Source: Anaerolineales bacterium UBA2395 (lineage in GTDB: Bacteria; Chloroflexota; Anaerolineae; Anaerolineales; Villigracilaceae). From it: a stretch of DNA of 64,000 nucleotides. The DNA is taken from NCBI GenBank assembly GCA_002343775.1, contig DDSH01000021.1:1-64000 (forward strand), given 5' to 3'. Positions 26,127 to 34,372 of the stretch are shown piece by piece. Numbering within the stretch: position 1 is the first letter of the stretch; the number at the start of each line of letters is the position of its first letter. A program made the translations under genes and the position numbers. Under the pieces are notes generated by a model. It ran no database searches and had not been told where the DNA came from. It saw nothing but the letters and a program-made list of their open reading frames with translations.

Positions 26127-26789
26127 TTACATTCTTTTCCTCATCAAAAAATCAGTGATCTCGAAATCCAGTTCTTCGTCAATGTCCCAGGCTTCGTCCG
26201 CATCGATCTCGAACATCAACGGACGATCACCAATGCGGTGCTTTTTACGCTCCAAATTTTCGCGTGTGAAAAGATAAATGCAGGAATTCTCTTCGTACAC
26301 CGGCGGTAAATCCTGTGTTTGAATTAATTCCAAGGGATTGTGGTTGATAGCACGCCCGTCTTGAAAATACAAACGGGTTTGGAGGCGGGTGACCGAGAAT
26401 AGAGAATCATATTTCGGGAAGTCTGTTGTAAATTTTTGAATGGCGCTTGAGACGGTCTCCGCTTTCAGCAGCGGATTGGTGGAATGGGTTTGCAGGTAAA
26501 AATCTGCCTGCACCTGTGCGGTATCGTAGAGCAGAATATCGTTCATGGGCACGTCGTCGGCGCGGAGATGCTCGGGGCGTGCGATCAACTTTACGTCTGG
26601 AAAGAAGCGGCGCACTCCCTCCATCACCGGCTCGGAATCGGTATCCACGATGACCGTTTCGATTTCCGGCACAGATTCCAGGGTCTCCAAAATATGTTGA
26701 AAGAGGGGTTTGCCCGCGAGGGGACGATAATTCTTGCCAGGTACACGCTGGCTGTGATGTCGCATGGGGACAAGAGCGGCAATTTTCAT
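26127..26789 (-). CDS. Acylneuraminate cytidylyltransferase-like protein (NeuA family)
   Basis: A 220-residue CMP-sugar synthetase. The N-terminal LVPMRHHSQRVPGKNYRPL is the family's CTP-binding loop. DTDSEP and LQTHSTNPLL (the usual QxTSPL variant) are present, and YEENSCIYLF followed by MFEIDADEAWDIDEELDF supplies the metal-binding acids. It activates a nonulosonic acid or related sugar with CMP. It has no fused domain, unlike the 34447 enzyme. TAAAAT lies 6 nt before the ATG, suggesting a leaderless mRNA. Confidence 0.9.
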   Translation of the reverse strand: MKIAALVPMRHHSQRVPGKNYRPLAGKPLFQHILETLESVPEIETVIVDTDSEPVMEGVRRFFPDVKLIARPEHLRADDVPMNDILLYDTAQVQADFYLQTHSTNPLLKAETVSSAIQKFTTDFPKYDSLFSVTRLQTRLYFQDGRAINHNPLELIQTQDLPPVYEENSCIYLFTRENLERKKHRIGDRPLMFEIDADEAWDIDEELDFEITDFLMRKRM

Positions 26790-26795
26790 GTCCTT

Positions 26796-26801
26796 ATTTT
26801 A
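26796..26801 (-). promoter_or_regulatory. Candidate -10 box of the 26789 gene
   Basis: TAAAAT on the minus strand lies 6 nt (AAGGAC) before the ATG. The AAGGA is only 1 nt from the ATG, too close to act as a usual ribosome site. Confidence 0.35.
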
Positions 26802-26808
26802 CTTTGTC

Positions 26809-27636
26809 TTACAAGGTGCGTGTCATCTGCCACTGCGAAAGCGGCTCGCGTACCATGCCAACGTGTTCGAAGATGAAGCCCATTTCTTCGGGATAGATGG
26901 GCGAGACATGCCAGATCTTGCCGGGGAATTTTGCGAAGAGGGCACGCAGCAGGACTCCGCTCAGACCTGCGCCACGGGAACGGGTTTTGACCAACACCGA
27001 GGAGATCGCCACGTCAGTCGGTTCGGGGTTGCTGATGAGACAATAGGCGTCGTTGATGCGAAAGGCGCGCGAGGGCGGTGTGTGCTGCATGATGGTCGTG
27101 CCGGAGAGCTGCCATGGGAGGTCTTTCATGCCGTGATACGTGACCTGCCGCGCCAATTCACGGATGTCGATTTCTTCGAGTTCTTCATCTGATTCCACTT
27201 GGGGGTTCTCGAGTTTGTAGCCCACCAGCCTGCGGATCTTGGTAAAGCCAACTTTTTCATATAACTTTACGCCTGCTGTATTTTGTTCGATAACTTCAAG
27301 CAGCATATCCTGTTCTCCGCGAGCCTGTGCCTCTGCGATCAGTTGTTCCATTGTCCATGTACCCATGCCGCTGCTGCGCGCGTTGGACGTGATGCCCATT
27401 GCGGCGAGGCGGCAGGTCCAGCCACGCCGAGCGATCATCGCCAAGCCGACAGGTTCATCATCCTTCATCAACACGCGGCTGGCGGTCAGGTCAATGCCAT
27501 CGCGGCGGAGCATGGTCAGCAACGCCGTCTCGGTGATTTGGATGGGGACAAAATAACCTTCGAAACTACGCGTCATCAAATCGGCAAGGAAGGGGATGGG
27601 GTATTCGTATGCGGGTTTGAGAGAGAGGGAGGACAT
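26809..27636 (-). CDS. GNAT family N-acetyltransferase, two-domain
   Basis: A 275-residue acetyltransferase. The first GNAT half has the acetyl-CoA loop RSSGMGTWTMEQL (about 98) and LLEVIEQNTAGVKLYEKVGF (about 113-132). The second half is shorter, with KTRSRGAGLSGVLLRALF as a partly kept CoA loop. Two tandem GNAT folds are seen in mycothiol-type and tabtoxin-type enzymes. Its substrate is not evident; N-acetylation of an amino sugar is possible because of the neighbouring CMP-sugar gene, but it may be an unrelated housekeeping protein. TATAAT is 6 nt before the ATG. Confidence 0.88.
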   Translation of the reverse strand: MSSLSLKPAYEYPIPFLADLMTRSFEGYFVPIQITETALLTMLRRDGIDLTASRVLMKDDEPVGLAMIARRGWTCRLAAMGITSNARSSGMGTWTMEQLIAEAQARGEQDMLLEVIEQNTAGVKLYEKVGFTKIRRLVGYKLENPQVESDEELEEIDIRELARQVTYHGMKDLPWQLSGTTIMQHTPPSRAFRINDAYCLISNPEPTDVAISSVLVKTRSRGAGLSGVLLRALFAKFPGKIWHVSPIYPEEMGFIFEHVGMVREPLSQWQMTRTL

Positions 27637-27642
27637 GCGGAA

Positions 27643-27648
27643 ATTATA
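27643..27648 (-). promoter_or_regulatory. Candidate -10 box of the 27636 gene
   Basis: TATAAT on the minus strand lies 6 nt (TTCCGC) before the ATG. There is no ribosome site in between. It is one of the clearest leaderless candidates. Confidence 0.45.
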
Positions 27649-27678
27649 TCGAATTTTGCAGAGGCGAGGACCGCGCCC

Positions 27679-28266
27679 CTATTGCCGCCACTGATTCGCG
27701 CGGATGTTCTTCTCCGCCTGCGCAACAGTCTCTTCGATGCGTTTGGCGCGGGTTTCTGGCTTTTTGGCGTTCAGGATCCACTCCAAAATCCCACGCTTGA
27801 CCGAACGCGGAAAGGCATCGAAATATTCTTTGGCAGCCTTATTTTTGGAGAGAGCATTGGCAAGGTCAGGCGGGATTTCCAATTTTTCCACGCCATCAAG
27901 CACCGTCCATGTGCCGTTCTGTTTCGCGAGTTCGATCTTTGCCAACCCGGCAGGGGTCATCAAGCCTTGCTTGATCAGCCTCTCCACCCGTTCCTTGTTC
28001 GGCTTGGACCAATTCGATTTTTCTTTTCTTGGCGCGAACCAAAGCATGGATCGTTCATTGTCGAGTTTGGCGGGCTTGCTGTCAACCCAACCAAAGCACA
28101 AGGCTTCTTCCACCGATTCTTCATACGTGACACGCGGCTTGCCGGTCTCTTTTTTGAAACTGATGAACCATACACCCTCTTTACGGGTATGGTTCTTTTC
28201 GAGCCACCTGCGCCATTCCGCGCGGGATTTGGGGTGAACAGAGTTGGGGGGAGCAGTTGTAGACAT
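27679..28266 (-). CDS. YdeI/OmpD-associated family protein
   Basis: A 195-residue YdeI-type protein. It has HPKSRAEWRRWLEKNH, KEGVWFISFKK, YEESVEEALCFGWVDS, and then FAPRKEKSNWSKPNKERVERL, which are the conserved blocks in order. The C-terminal YdhG/YjdI-like segment (ALSKNKAAKEYFDAFPRSVKRGILEWI) is also present. Members are small cytoplasmic proteins linked to bacteriocin or peptide tolerance in some species; biochemistry is unclear. It stands apart in function from the glycan genes around it. Confidence 0.93.
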   Translation of the reverse strand: MSTTAPPNSVHPKSRAEWRRWLEKNHTRKEGVWFISFKKETGKPRVTYEESVEEALCFGWVDSKPAKLDNERSMLWFAPRKEKSNWSKPNKERVERLIKQGLMTPAGLAKIELAKQNGTWTVLDGVEKLEIPPDLANALSKNKAAKEYFDAFPRSVKRGILEWILNAKKPETRAKRIEETVAQAEKNIRANQWRQ

Positions 28267-28298
28267 TGTAGTTAAATGGTCAATGTGAATAAATGGAA

Positions 28299-29240
28299 CT
28301 ATTCATTGTTTTCCTGGTTGTAATTTATCGGCTCCACATCTCGCTTTCTATCCTCTTTCTTCTTTCTTTCCCGCGCGTAATAGAACGTCTCCCGCAATTG
28401 CGGCGTGACAAGGCTGGTCTCACGGTGTCCCATGCGAGTACCGTGGAATTGAGCGAAGCGAAACCAGAAAATGGATGAAAAACTTTTCAGCAGGACGCCA
28501 TCGCGGGCAGCATGCCACAGGTCACTGAAAATATTCGTGATGGTCAGGCGTACAAAATCGTACAGGTTGAAATTCGTCTCGGGGTAGATCCTTCGCAAAG
28601 CCATCGCTTCACGGCGGTAACGGTTGTACACTCCGCGCGGCGTTTCATTGTGGATGTGGACGATCTCCGCCTCGGCAACATAGGCAATTTTATATCCCCG
28701 CCCCTTCGCCCACTTTGCCCACTCCAGATCCTCCAACCCGGTCAGCGTCTCGTCATAAGGATGCTGTTCCCATAAACTTTTTCGAATCGCAGCATTGGCA
28801 TTGTTGCAGAACGCAGTCGCCTGATCCATGCTGCTCGCATCGGGATACCACTGCTGGAATATCTGATGCTCGGAATATTTCGAGCCTTCGTAGCCGCACT
28901 GTTTGCCATAGGCAAGAGCCACACTCTCATCTTGAAAGGGACGAAGCATCGTTTCCAGCCAATCGGGATAAACGGGATAGACATGTGCGCTGGCAATGAC
29001 GATGAATTCCCGCGTCGCTTCTCGGACCCCGAAGTTGAGCGACCGCCCAAACGTAAACTCTGCCGAGGGGATGTGGACGATCTTCGCGCCAAACGATTCG
29101 GCAATGGCAATTGTCCCATCAGTGGAGCCTGAATCCACTAGGATGATTTCGACGTCTTTAACCGTCTGCTGGCTAATGCCTTCGAGCAGACGTTTGAGAT
29201 AGCGTTCTTCGTTATACGCGCGGATGACGATGGAAATCAT
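28299..29240 (-). CDS. Glycosyltransferase family 2
   Basis: A 313-residue GT2 enzyme: MISIVIRAYNEERYL, DSGSTDGT at 36-43, and ASAHVYP in place of the common DxD region. LTGLEDLEWAKWAKGRGYKI carries the ED acceptor-base motif of rhamnosyl- or galactosyl-type GT2 proteins. The tail is highly charged (RERKKKEDRKRD) and is encoded by a CTTTCTT-type heptad run at about 28344-28368. No Shine-Dalgarno is seen before the ATG, where a GGTAATT array stands instead. Confidence 0.92.
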   Translation of the reverse strand: MISIVIRAYNEERYLKRLLEGISQQTVKDVEIILVDSGSTDGTIAIAESFGAKIVHIPSAEFTFGRSLNFGVREATREFIVIASAHVYPVYPDWLETMLRPFQDESVALAYGKQCGYEGSKYSEHQIFQQWYPDASSMDQATAFCNNANAAIRKSLWEQHPYDETLTGLEDLEWAKWAKGRGYKIAYVAEAEIVHIHNETPRGVYNRYRREAMALRRIYPETNFNLYDFVRLTITNIFSDLWHAARDGVLLKSFSSIFWFRFAQFHGTRMGHRETSLVTPQLRETFYYARERKKKEDRKRDVEPINYNQENNE

Positions 29241-29241
29241 G

Positions 29242-29290
29242 GGGAATTGGTAATTGGTAATTGGTAATTACGATTTACCAGTTACCATCC
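29242..29290. repeat. 7-bp repeat array (GGTAATT) with inverted half
   Basis: GGGAATT is followed by three GGTAATT units, then ACGATTT, ACCAGTT and ACCATCC, all at exact 7-bp spacing. The second half is the inverse of the first, so the array can fold back. It fills the spacer between the GT2 start and the sulfotransferase stop and encodes the latter's last residues GNW. Confidence 0.85.
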
Positions 29291-30120
29291 TTTTCATATC
29301 CCAACTTCACCAGCAAATCTCCTGCCACTTCTTTGAAAATCTTTTTATGTTCGTCTGTGAAGTGCTTCTTCCATTCGCCGGTTTTGCCCGAGCGGAAGGT
29401 CGGGGATTTTTTCGGGTTGATGGAGGCTTCGAGGGAGTCAAGGATCAACTGTCGGGAAGATTGAAGCGGAACGCGGCTAAGGAGGTGCTCCATGATGCGG
29501 GTGAGAGTCGCTTCGCGGGCGTGGATCAAATCCTCAAAGTGAATTTTCAAAACTTCGGGGCGGTTCAGCCAACCCAGATAGGGTTCAAAACGGTCTGCGA
29601 TGTTTGGAAATTCAACCCCGGCATCGGGTCTGCCCAGAATGCTGACCTTAAGCCGCTCGTTGAAATCGGGCAGGGATTGGTAGTACTCATGATGGACGTG
29701 ACGCGCCTCCATGTCGGTGACGTAGAAGACGTGTGAGACGACCACATCGCGCGGGTCGCGAAAGATGAAATACGGCGCGAATTTTTCACTACAAACGCGG
29801 GCAACGGCTTCGGGTCTTGCAAAAAGGTGCGCGGAGGCGACATCGCACAGGCGGAGTAAGTCGAGCCAATCCAGCGCCTGCTGCGATTCGCGTTTTTTTC
29901 CGCTTTCGCCTTCATATTCGGCATAGAACGAATGCACCCGTCTGGCATACGGCGCAACGTTCGCAAACCCAAGCAAAATCTGGTCGAGTAGGTGCGTGCC
30001 GCTTTTGGGGAATGAAATGCCAAGCAGAATGGGCAGGTTGGCAGGCGTGGAGGCGAAACGCAACCGCTGCAACCCCTTCTCGGCGTGATACACTGTAGAA
30101 CGTAGGAACGATTTCAGCAT
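29275..30120 (-). CDS. Sulfotransferase domain protein
   Basis: A 281-residue PF00685-type sulfotransferase. The 5'-PSB site is ISFPKSGTHLLDQIL (FPKSGTH about 36-42), the 3'-PB site FIFRDPRDVVVSHVFY, and the C-terminal RSGKTGEWKKHF is the classic PAPS-binding RKGxxGDWKxxF loop. It ends KEVAGDLLVKLGYEKDGNW. It is a clear paralog of the 32553 protein. The ATG at 30120 is preferred because it matches the paralog's N-terminus; an ATG at 30144 is also possible. Its final codons lie in a heptad array. Confidence 0.92.
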   Translation of the reverse strand: MLKSFLRSTVYHAEKGLQRLRFASTPANLPILLGISFPKSGTHLLDQILLGFANVAPYARRVHSFYAEYEGESGKKRESQQALDWLDLLRLCDVASAHLFARPEAVARVCSEKFAPYFIFRDPRDVVVSHVFYVTDMEARHVHHEYYQSLPDFNERLKVSILGRPDAGVEFPNIADRFEPYLGWLNRPEVLKIHFEDLIHAREATLTRIMEHLLSRVPLQSSRQLILDSLEASINPKKSPTFRSGKTGEWKKHFTDEHKKIFKEVAGDLLVKLGYEKDGNW

Positions 30121-30192
30121 GCAGGTATTTAACCACAATTCCATGCGAGACTCGCCCGCGATTTCAGGGTTTTACACTGTGAGGAAAAACCA

Positions 30193-30798
30193 TTGAAACT
30201 GACCATTTTCAACACCCCCATCATCAGTCCGCTCCTGCGGTTGGTAAGCAATTCGATCATGCGCCTGTTGGGTTGGCGCGTGGAAGGAAACCTGCCGGAC
30301 ATCCCGAAGTATATCTTGATCGGCGCGCCTCACACCTCGAATTGGGATTTTTTGCTGTTCCTCGGCATTGTCTTCCACCTGAAGGTCAGTGTGCGCTACA
30401 TGGGCAAAGCCGAATTGTTCAATAACCCCTTTGGCTGGTTCTTTTACTGGTGCGGCGGCATCCCGGTGGATAGGCAAAAATCCACGGGGTTGGTCGAGCA
30501 GATGGTGGAAGTCTGCGATCGTTCGGAGAAGTTCATCCTCGTCATTGCCCCGGAAGGGACACGCTATCAGGTCCGTGAGTGGAAGCGCGGTTTTCATCAC
30601 ATCGCCAAAAGTGCGGGGATTCCCATCGTCATGGCAAAGGTGGATGGCGTTCGAAAAACCGCATTTGTGGGTGAAACCTTTCATCCCACTGACGATATCG
30701 AAGCGGATATGAAGGCAATTCAGGCATCCTTTAGCGGGATGACGGGCATCAACCCCAAAAAGAAGACCAAAAAGAAATACATTACGCTGGAAAACTAG
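30193..30798 (+). CDS. PlsC-like acyltransferase
   Basis: A 201-residue lysophospholipid-type acyltransferase. The HX4D motif is HTSNWD (His47, Asp52), and the second and third blocks are GGIPVDR and PEGTRYQ (120-124). It lacks long N-terminal helices, so it is a peripheral membrane enzyme. It may acylate glycerol-phosphate or a glycolipid of the locus. It starts at TTG 30193 behind GAGG and is divergent from the sulfotransferase gene. A long perfect hairpin follows its stop by about 40 nt. Confidence 0.9.
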   Translation: MKLTIFNTPIISPLLRLVSNSIMRLLGWRVEGNLPDIPKYILIGAPHTSNWDFLLFLGIVFHLKVSVRYMGKAELFNNPFGWFFYWCGGIPVDRQKSTGLVEQMVEVCDRSEKFILVIAPEGTRYQVREWKRGFHHIAKSAGIPIVMAKVDGVRKTAFVGETFHPTDDIEADMKAIQASFSGMTGINPKKKTKKKYITLEN

Positions 30799-30840
30799 TA
30801 CCCAAACAACTTAAAATTGGATGGGGTATTCAAGATCGCT

Positions 30841-30888
30841 ATTGAACGAAAAAACAGAGCCGATTACTGCTCTGTTTTTTCGTTCAAT
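30841..30888. terminator. Bidirectional terminator hairpin, 20-bp perfect arms
   Basis: ATTGAACGAAAAAACAGAGC (30841-30860) pairs perfectly with GCTCTGTTTTTTCGTTCAAT (30869-30888) around an 8-nt loop. The U-rich arms can stop transcripts from both sides: the PlsC-like gene and the capsule-type gene. The stop codon of the latter (30864-30866) sits in the loop, so its last residues (LNEKTEQ) are encoded by one arm. Confidence 0.85.
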
Positions 30889-32507
30889 AGAAAATCCCCA
30901 TTGTTCAGCACACTGTCCAAAATCGTTTGTATCGAAGCGGACTTCACCAAGTCATCCAATTCAAAGGACTTTAACCTCGTCTGCGTCGTCCGTATTGAAG
31001 GTTCGAGAAATCTGCCAAACGGCAGCGATGTACGATACAACTGGAAATACAAAAATCTCCGTGCATTGCGTTGGAACCCGGCAGGTACATCAATTTTCTC
31101 CGCCGACAAAAATTCCTTCATCTTATTGCGCACTTCAGCCGTCGTCTGTGGAAAGAACACCGTCGGGTATTGGGTAAACCGCGCCTTACCCGCACACAAG
31201 ACCGCTGCCCCCATGATGGACGCTTCCAAGCCGATGGTCGAGTTGTAGACCATTACAAACTTGGATTTCTGGATCAGTTCATAGGAACTCAACACCTCAT
31301 GCGGACCGACAAAGACCACATTCGGCTCTTTCTGGACCTCGTACCGGGTCACCCAACCCTCGACCGTCTCCCGGCTGGATTTTCGCAACCGCATCTCGTC
31401 CGGGTGTGCGCGGATGACAAAGAGCGTGTCACGGTGCTCTTTGATGACCTCCAATGTCATATCCAGCCAATCGAACATATCCTCAAAGACCGTGTTGGCG
31501 TGCGGCTGGCTTGTATCAAAAATAACGTTGGTAAAGATCGGAACGATCTGTTTGAAACCCGCCGCTTTTTGCAAAAAGGCTTCATCCAACCCTTTCATAT
31601 CCGCCCAAAATTTGACACCCGCCATCGTAAAATCACCTTGAAACCGCCTGGCGAGATAGGCATCGAGTTTGGCATTTTGAAATTCATTCATCTCGAAGGA
31701 ATCGGGCATCGGGATGGGAGATGCGGTCGCTTCGCCATTCGTGAAGAATGCAGTGGCAGGTTGGAAGCCGACCTCGTGAGTAATGACCCGCAATCCGCGC
31801 GCTTGGGCGACGAAGCGCGCCGTCGCTTCGGGGAAGAACTGACCGTTGAAAACCACCACTGCCCGGGGCTGGATCTGATCGAGAAAATCCGAGAATTTCC
31901 GCGCCACATTCCACGCAGACAAAATATATTCGCGCAAAAGATAGCGGGTATTTTCATCATCATCCAGGTGGTGGATGCGCAGAGCCCAGCGCAACCCGGG
32001 CAGGCATAATGCACCGAGGGGAATATTTTGAAATTGGAAAGTAGAAAGTTCAGGGACAGAGAGTAACGAGATATGAGTAACGAGTTCGGGGTCGCGCTGA
32101 AGATCGAACCAGTTAACGACGGCAGACCGCTGACTGCCATCTGCCGTCATGTCTGGGATTGCGTTATACAATGCCTTGCTCTGCATCACACAGGATGTAC
32201 ACGGCATTTCTTTTTGCGGGTTATCTCGATTCGTTCCAAGCACGCATTTGCTCATGCCCGCATTGCAGGCGAAGTACGCCACGGGGATCCCTTGCAAGCG
32301 GAACGCCCACGAAGTCAGCAGATGGAATCCGCTATTCCATGAAAGGTCGTCAATGCCGGTGGAAGCCTTGAAGAAGACAACCGGTGCGCCGCTGGGTAGA
32401 AGCTCGGTATGAGCCACCTTACGAGCAACGGAAGCGATCTTGAGGAGGTTGAGTCTGCGGACAAGTCCGCGTTTTATGCGCTGGGTGAAGAAGTCCTGTA
32501 AATTCAT
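30864..32507 (-). CDS. Capsule/surface polysaccharide biosynthesis GT-B-like protein
   Basis: A 547-residue cytoplasmic protein of the capsule polysaccharide biosynthesis kind. Features are a Cys-rich early part (CNAGMSKCVLGTN, MPCTSCV), a central FNGQFFPEATARFVAQ, and a GT-B C-terminal half with VIRAHPDEMR and YNSTIGLEASIMGAAVLCAGKA, the usual donor-binding S/E block. It is related in design to the 62285 protein. The ATG at 32507 is chosen over an upstream TTG because TATAAT lies 7 nt before it. Heptad arrays lie within codons for about residues 130-160. Confidence 0.78.
   Translation of the reverse strand: MNLQDFFTQRIKRGLVRRLNLLKIASVARKVAHTELLPSGAPVVFFKASTGIDDLSWNSGFHLLTSWAFRLQGIPVAYFACNAGMSKCVLGTNRDNPQKEMPCTSCVMQSKALYNAIPDMTADGSQRSAVVNWFDLQRDPELVTHISLLSVPELSTFQFQNIPLGALCLPGLRWALRIHHLDDDENTRYLLREYILSAWNVARKFSDFLDQIQPRAVVVFNGQFFPEATARFVAQARGLRVITHEVGFQPATAFFTNGEATASPIPMPDSFEMNEFQNAKLDAYLARRFQGDFTMAGVKFWADMKGLDEAFLQKAAGFKQIVPIFTNVIFDTSQPHANTVFEDMFDWLDMTLEVIKEHRDTLFVIRAHPDEMRLRKSSRETVEGWVTRYEVQKEPNVVFVGPHEVLSSYELIQKSKFVMVYNSTIGLEASIMGAAVLCAGKARFTQYPTVFFPQTTAEVRNKMKEFLSAEKIDVPAGFQRNARRFLYFQLYRTSLPFGRFLEPSIRTTQTRLKSFELDDLVKSASIQTILDSVLNNGDFLLNEKTEQ
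32030..32088. repeat. 7-bp-period arrays inside CDS
   Basis: Two runs lie side by side: GAAATTG, GAAAGTA, GAAAGTT (32030-32050), and GAGTAAC, GAGATAT, GAGTAAC, GAGTTCG (32061-32088). They encode part of ELVTHISLLSVPELSTFQF. Further degenerate heptads (GACGGCA, GACCGCT, GACTGCC, ATCTGCC) follow near 32114-32141. Confidence 0.6.
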
Positions 32508-32514
32508 TGGGGTT

Positions 32515-32520
32515 ATTATA
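32515..32520 (-). promoter_or_regulatory. Candidate -10 box of the 32507 gene
   Basis: TATAAT on the minus strand is 7 nt (AACCCCA) before the ATG. No Shine-Dalgarno fits in the gap. The upstream terminator at 32523-32547 means this gene needs its own promoter. Confidence 0.5.
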
Positions 32521-32522
32521 AA

Positions 32523-32547
32523 CAAAAAGGGCGGTTAGTCACCGCCC
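32523..32547 (-). terminator. Rho-independent terminator
   Basis: On the minus strand GGGCGGT pairs with ACCGCCC around GACTA and is followed by TTTTTG. It ends the sulfotransferase gene at 32553 just before the promoter of the next gene. Confidence 0.8.
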
Positions 32548-32552
32548 TCGTT

Positions 32553-33398
32553 CTACCAGTCGTTATTCTTTTCATACCCCAACCGCACCAACAGGTCCCC
32601 TGTCACATCCTTGAATAACTTCTTGTGTGCGTCGGTGAAGTGCTGTGTCCAGCCGCCGGTCTTGCCCGAACGGAAGGTGTGACTTTTCTTCGGCTGGATG
32701 GCATCCACCAGCACAGCCAATGCCTTTTCACGCGGAGTGGGAATTTTGTATCCTGTCTTTTCTACTTCATCGAGCATGGACATCAATGTGGCATCACGGT
32801 TGTTGATGAGGTCTTCGAAGCGGATGCACATCACGTTTTTCTGTTCGAGCCATTGAAAGACTCCTTCATATCTCTGCTTCACGCTGACCATCCGCAGACC
32901 ATCTTTATCAATACCGGTGATGGCGACATTTAATCTCGCTGCGAAATCGGGCAATGAGTTGTAATACTCATGCATGCCGTGTTCTTCGTGCATATCGGTC
33001 GCGAAGAACACTTGCGAGACGAGCATATCTCTCGGATCACGATAAATGAAATAGGTCACGCGCCCGGCTGAGGTGAGGAAAGAGGCGTTCTCGGGGGTGG
33101 CATCCACATACCCCCAGCCGATGACTCCCTTGGGTGTGCGCTTCAAATCCGACAAAATATCTTCCGCCGTCCGCCGTCCGCCGTCCTTTTTTATCGTGCG
33201 TACCGGGTCTGCATCAACGTATTTATACGGCATGATCTGTGTAAAGCCATTGAGGATCTGCAATAGCAAATGCGAGCCGCTCTTCGGTTTGGAATTGCCA
33301 AAGATGGGCGGCGCGTCGTTAAACGAAAAACGTTTCCATCGCCAAATGGCTTGGGCGGTCTTTCCATATGGGCGGAGCGTGCGGCGGAGAGTTTTCAT
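32553..33398 (-). CDS. Sulfotransferase domain protein
   Basis: A 281-residue PF00685-type sulfotransferase, paralog of the 29275 protein. It has PKSGSHLLLQIL (5'-PSB), YFIYRDPRDMLVSQVFF (3'-PB), SGKTGGWTQHF (C-terminal PAPS loop) and the same ending KDVTGDLLVRLGYEKNNDW. HEYYNSLPDFAARLNVAITG in the middle is also shared. Residues KKDGGRRTAEDI are encoded by three CCGCCGT units, absent from the paralog. It is the last gene of its transcript, with a terminator right after it. Confidence 0.92.
   Translation of the reverse strand: MKTLRRTLRPYGKTAQAIWRWKRFSFNDAPPIFGNSKPKSGSHLLLQILNGFTQIMPYKYVDADPVRTIKKDGGRRTAEDILSDLKRTPKGVIGWGYVDATPENASFLTSAGRVTYFIYRDPRDMLVSQVFFATDMHEEHGMHEYYNSLPDFAARLNVAITGIDKDGLRMVSVKQRYEGVFQWLEQKNVMCIRFEDLINNRDATLMSMLDEVEKTGYKIPTPREKALAVLVDAIQPKKSHTFRSGKTGGWTQHFTDAHKKLFKDVTGDLLVRLGYEKNNDW
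33164..33184. repeat. Perfect (CCGCCGT)x3 array inside CDS
   Basis: Three identical 7-bp units make 21 bp, exactly seven codons, inside the sulfotransferase gene. They encode the DGGRRTA part of a loop. The array is frame-neutral as a whole. Confidence 0.85.
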
Positions 33399-33399
33399 T

Positions 33400-33469
33400 G
33401 GTTCAAGGTTTAAAGTTGAAGGTTACAAGTTGTTTAACTTTCCAATCTGTAACCTTCAACCTATAACGG
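33400..33469. repeat. 7-bp repeat array with inverted half
   Basis: Ten consecutive 7-mers fill the spacer: GGTTCAA, GGTTTAA, AGTTGAA, GGTTACA, AGTTGTT, TAACTTT, CCAATCT, GTAACCT, TCAACCT, ATAACGG. The later ones are the reverse complement type of the first. It spans from the sulfotransferase start to 4 nt before the NeuB stop. Confidence 0.85.
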
Positions 33470-33472
33470 CTC

Positions 33473-34354
33473 TTATTCGTTCACCACGCGGCGAAGTTTC
33501 TTCATCGAACCCTTTTCGGATTCATACACACGCTTTACACCATCGCCCAAACCGGCTTCGGTCACGCGGATGTATTTTACGAGGCGCTCAAACCCACCCG
33601 GTTCCACCGATGCCGCCTGATCGCTGCCCCACATGGCTCTGTCAAGCGTAATATGGCGTTCGACAGAACAAGCGCCAAGAGCAACCGCCACCGCTGAAGG
33701 GACCAGACCCACTTCATGCCCGGAATAGCCGATGGGATTGTTCGGGAATTCCTTGCGCAGGGTTTCGATCATCTTGAGGTTCAATTCCTCCGGCTCACAT
33801 GGATAGGTGCTGGTGCAGTGCATGATGACGAGATTCTCTTCACCAACAGCATTTACGCCTTTGTGGATCTGCTCCATCGTGGACATGCCCGTAGAGATGA
33901 TGACAGGCTTACCCGTCTGGCGGACATACTTCAACAGGTTGTGATCGGTCAACGAAGCGGATGGGACTTTATACGCAGGTGTATCGAACTTCTCCATGAA
34001 ATCGACCGAAGGCTCATCCCATACCGAAACCATCCAATCGATTCCCTTTTCCTTGCAATAACGGTCGATCTCACGATATTGCTCTTCATTGAACTCCACC
34101 TTGTAACGATACTCCAAATACGAGATGTAGCCCCAGGGAGTTTCACGCATCACTTTTTGTTGTTCGGGCGGAGTGCTCACCTCAGGGGTACGCTTCTGAA
34201 ATTTTACGGCATCCGCTCCGGCGTGGACAGCCGCATCGATGATCTTCCTGGCAACATCCATATCGCCATTGTGATTGATGCCGATCTCCGCGATGACATA
34301 TGCCGGATGACCGTCACCTAATTTCCGTTTTCCAAAATCGATTTCACGAGCCAT
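33473..34354 (-). CDS. N-acetylneuraminate synthase family protein (NeuB-like, no SAF domain)
   Basis: A 293-residue NeuB-type enzyme that would condense phosphoenolpyruvate with a hexose derivative to give a nonulosonic acid. It has IAEIGINHNGD (21-31), AVKFQKR (49-55), WMVSVWDEPSVDF, YKVPSASL, IISTGMST, CTSTYPCEPEELNL, GYSGHEVGLVPS, ERHITLDRAMWGSDQAAS. It stops before the C-terminal antifreeze/SAF domain that most sialic acid synthases have and that the 56860 protein keeps. AAGGAG precedes the ATG. Directly upstream is the CMP-synthetase/phosphatase fusion, which fits the next steps. Confidence 0.92.
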   Translation of the reverse strand: MAREIDFGKRKLGDGHPAYVIAEIGINHNGDMDVARKIIDAAVHAGADAVKFQKRTPEVSTPPEQQKVMRETPWGYISYLEYRYKVEFNEEQYREIDRYCKEKGIDWMVSVWDEPSVDFMEKFDTPAYKVPSASLTDHNLLKYVRQTGKPVIISTGMSTMEQIHKGVNAVGEENLVIMHCTSTYPCEPEELNLKMIETLRKEFPNNPIGYSGHEVGLVPSAVAVALGACSVERHITLDRAMWGSDQAASVEPGGFERLVKYIRVTEAGLGDGVKRVYESEKGSMKKLRRVVNE

Positions 34355-34372
34355 TTTTTCTCCTTGATTTTA

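Noticed and set aside
31071..32009. 312-residue plus-strand frame opposite the capsule-type gene
   Set aside because: Shadow of a conserved protein with donor-site motifs on the minus strand.
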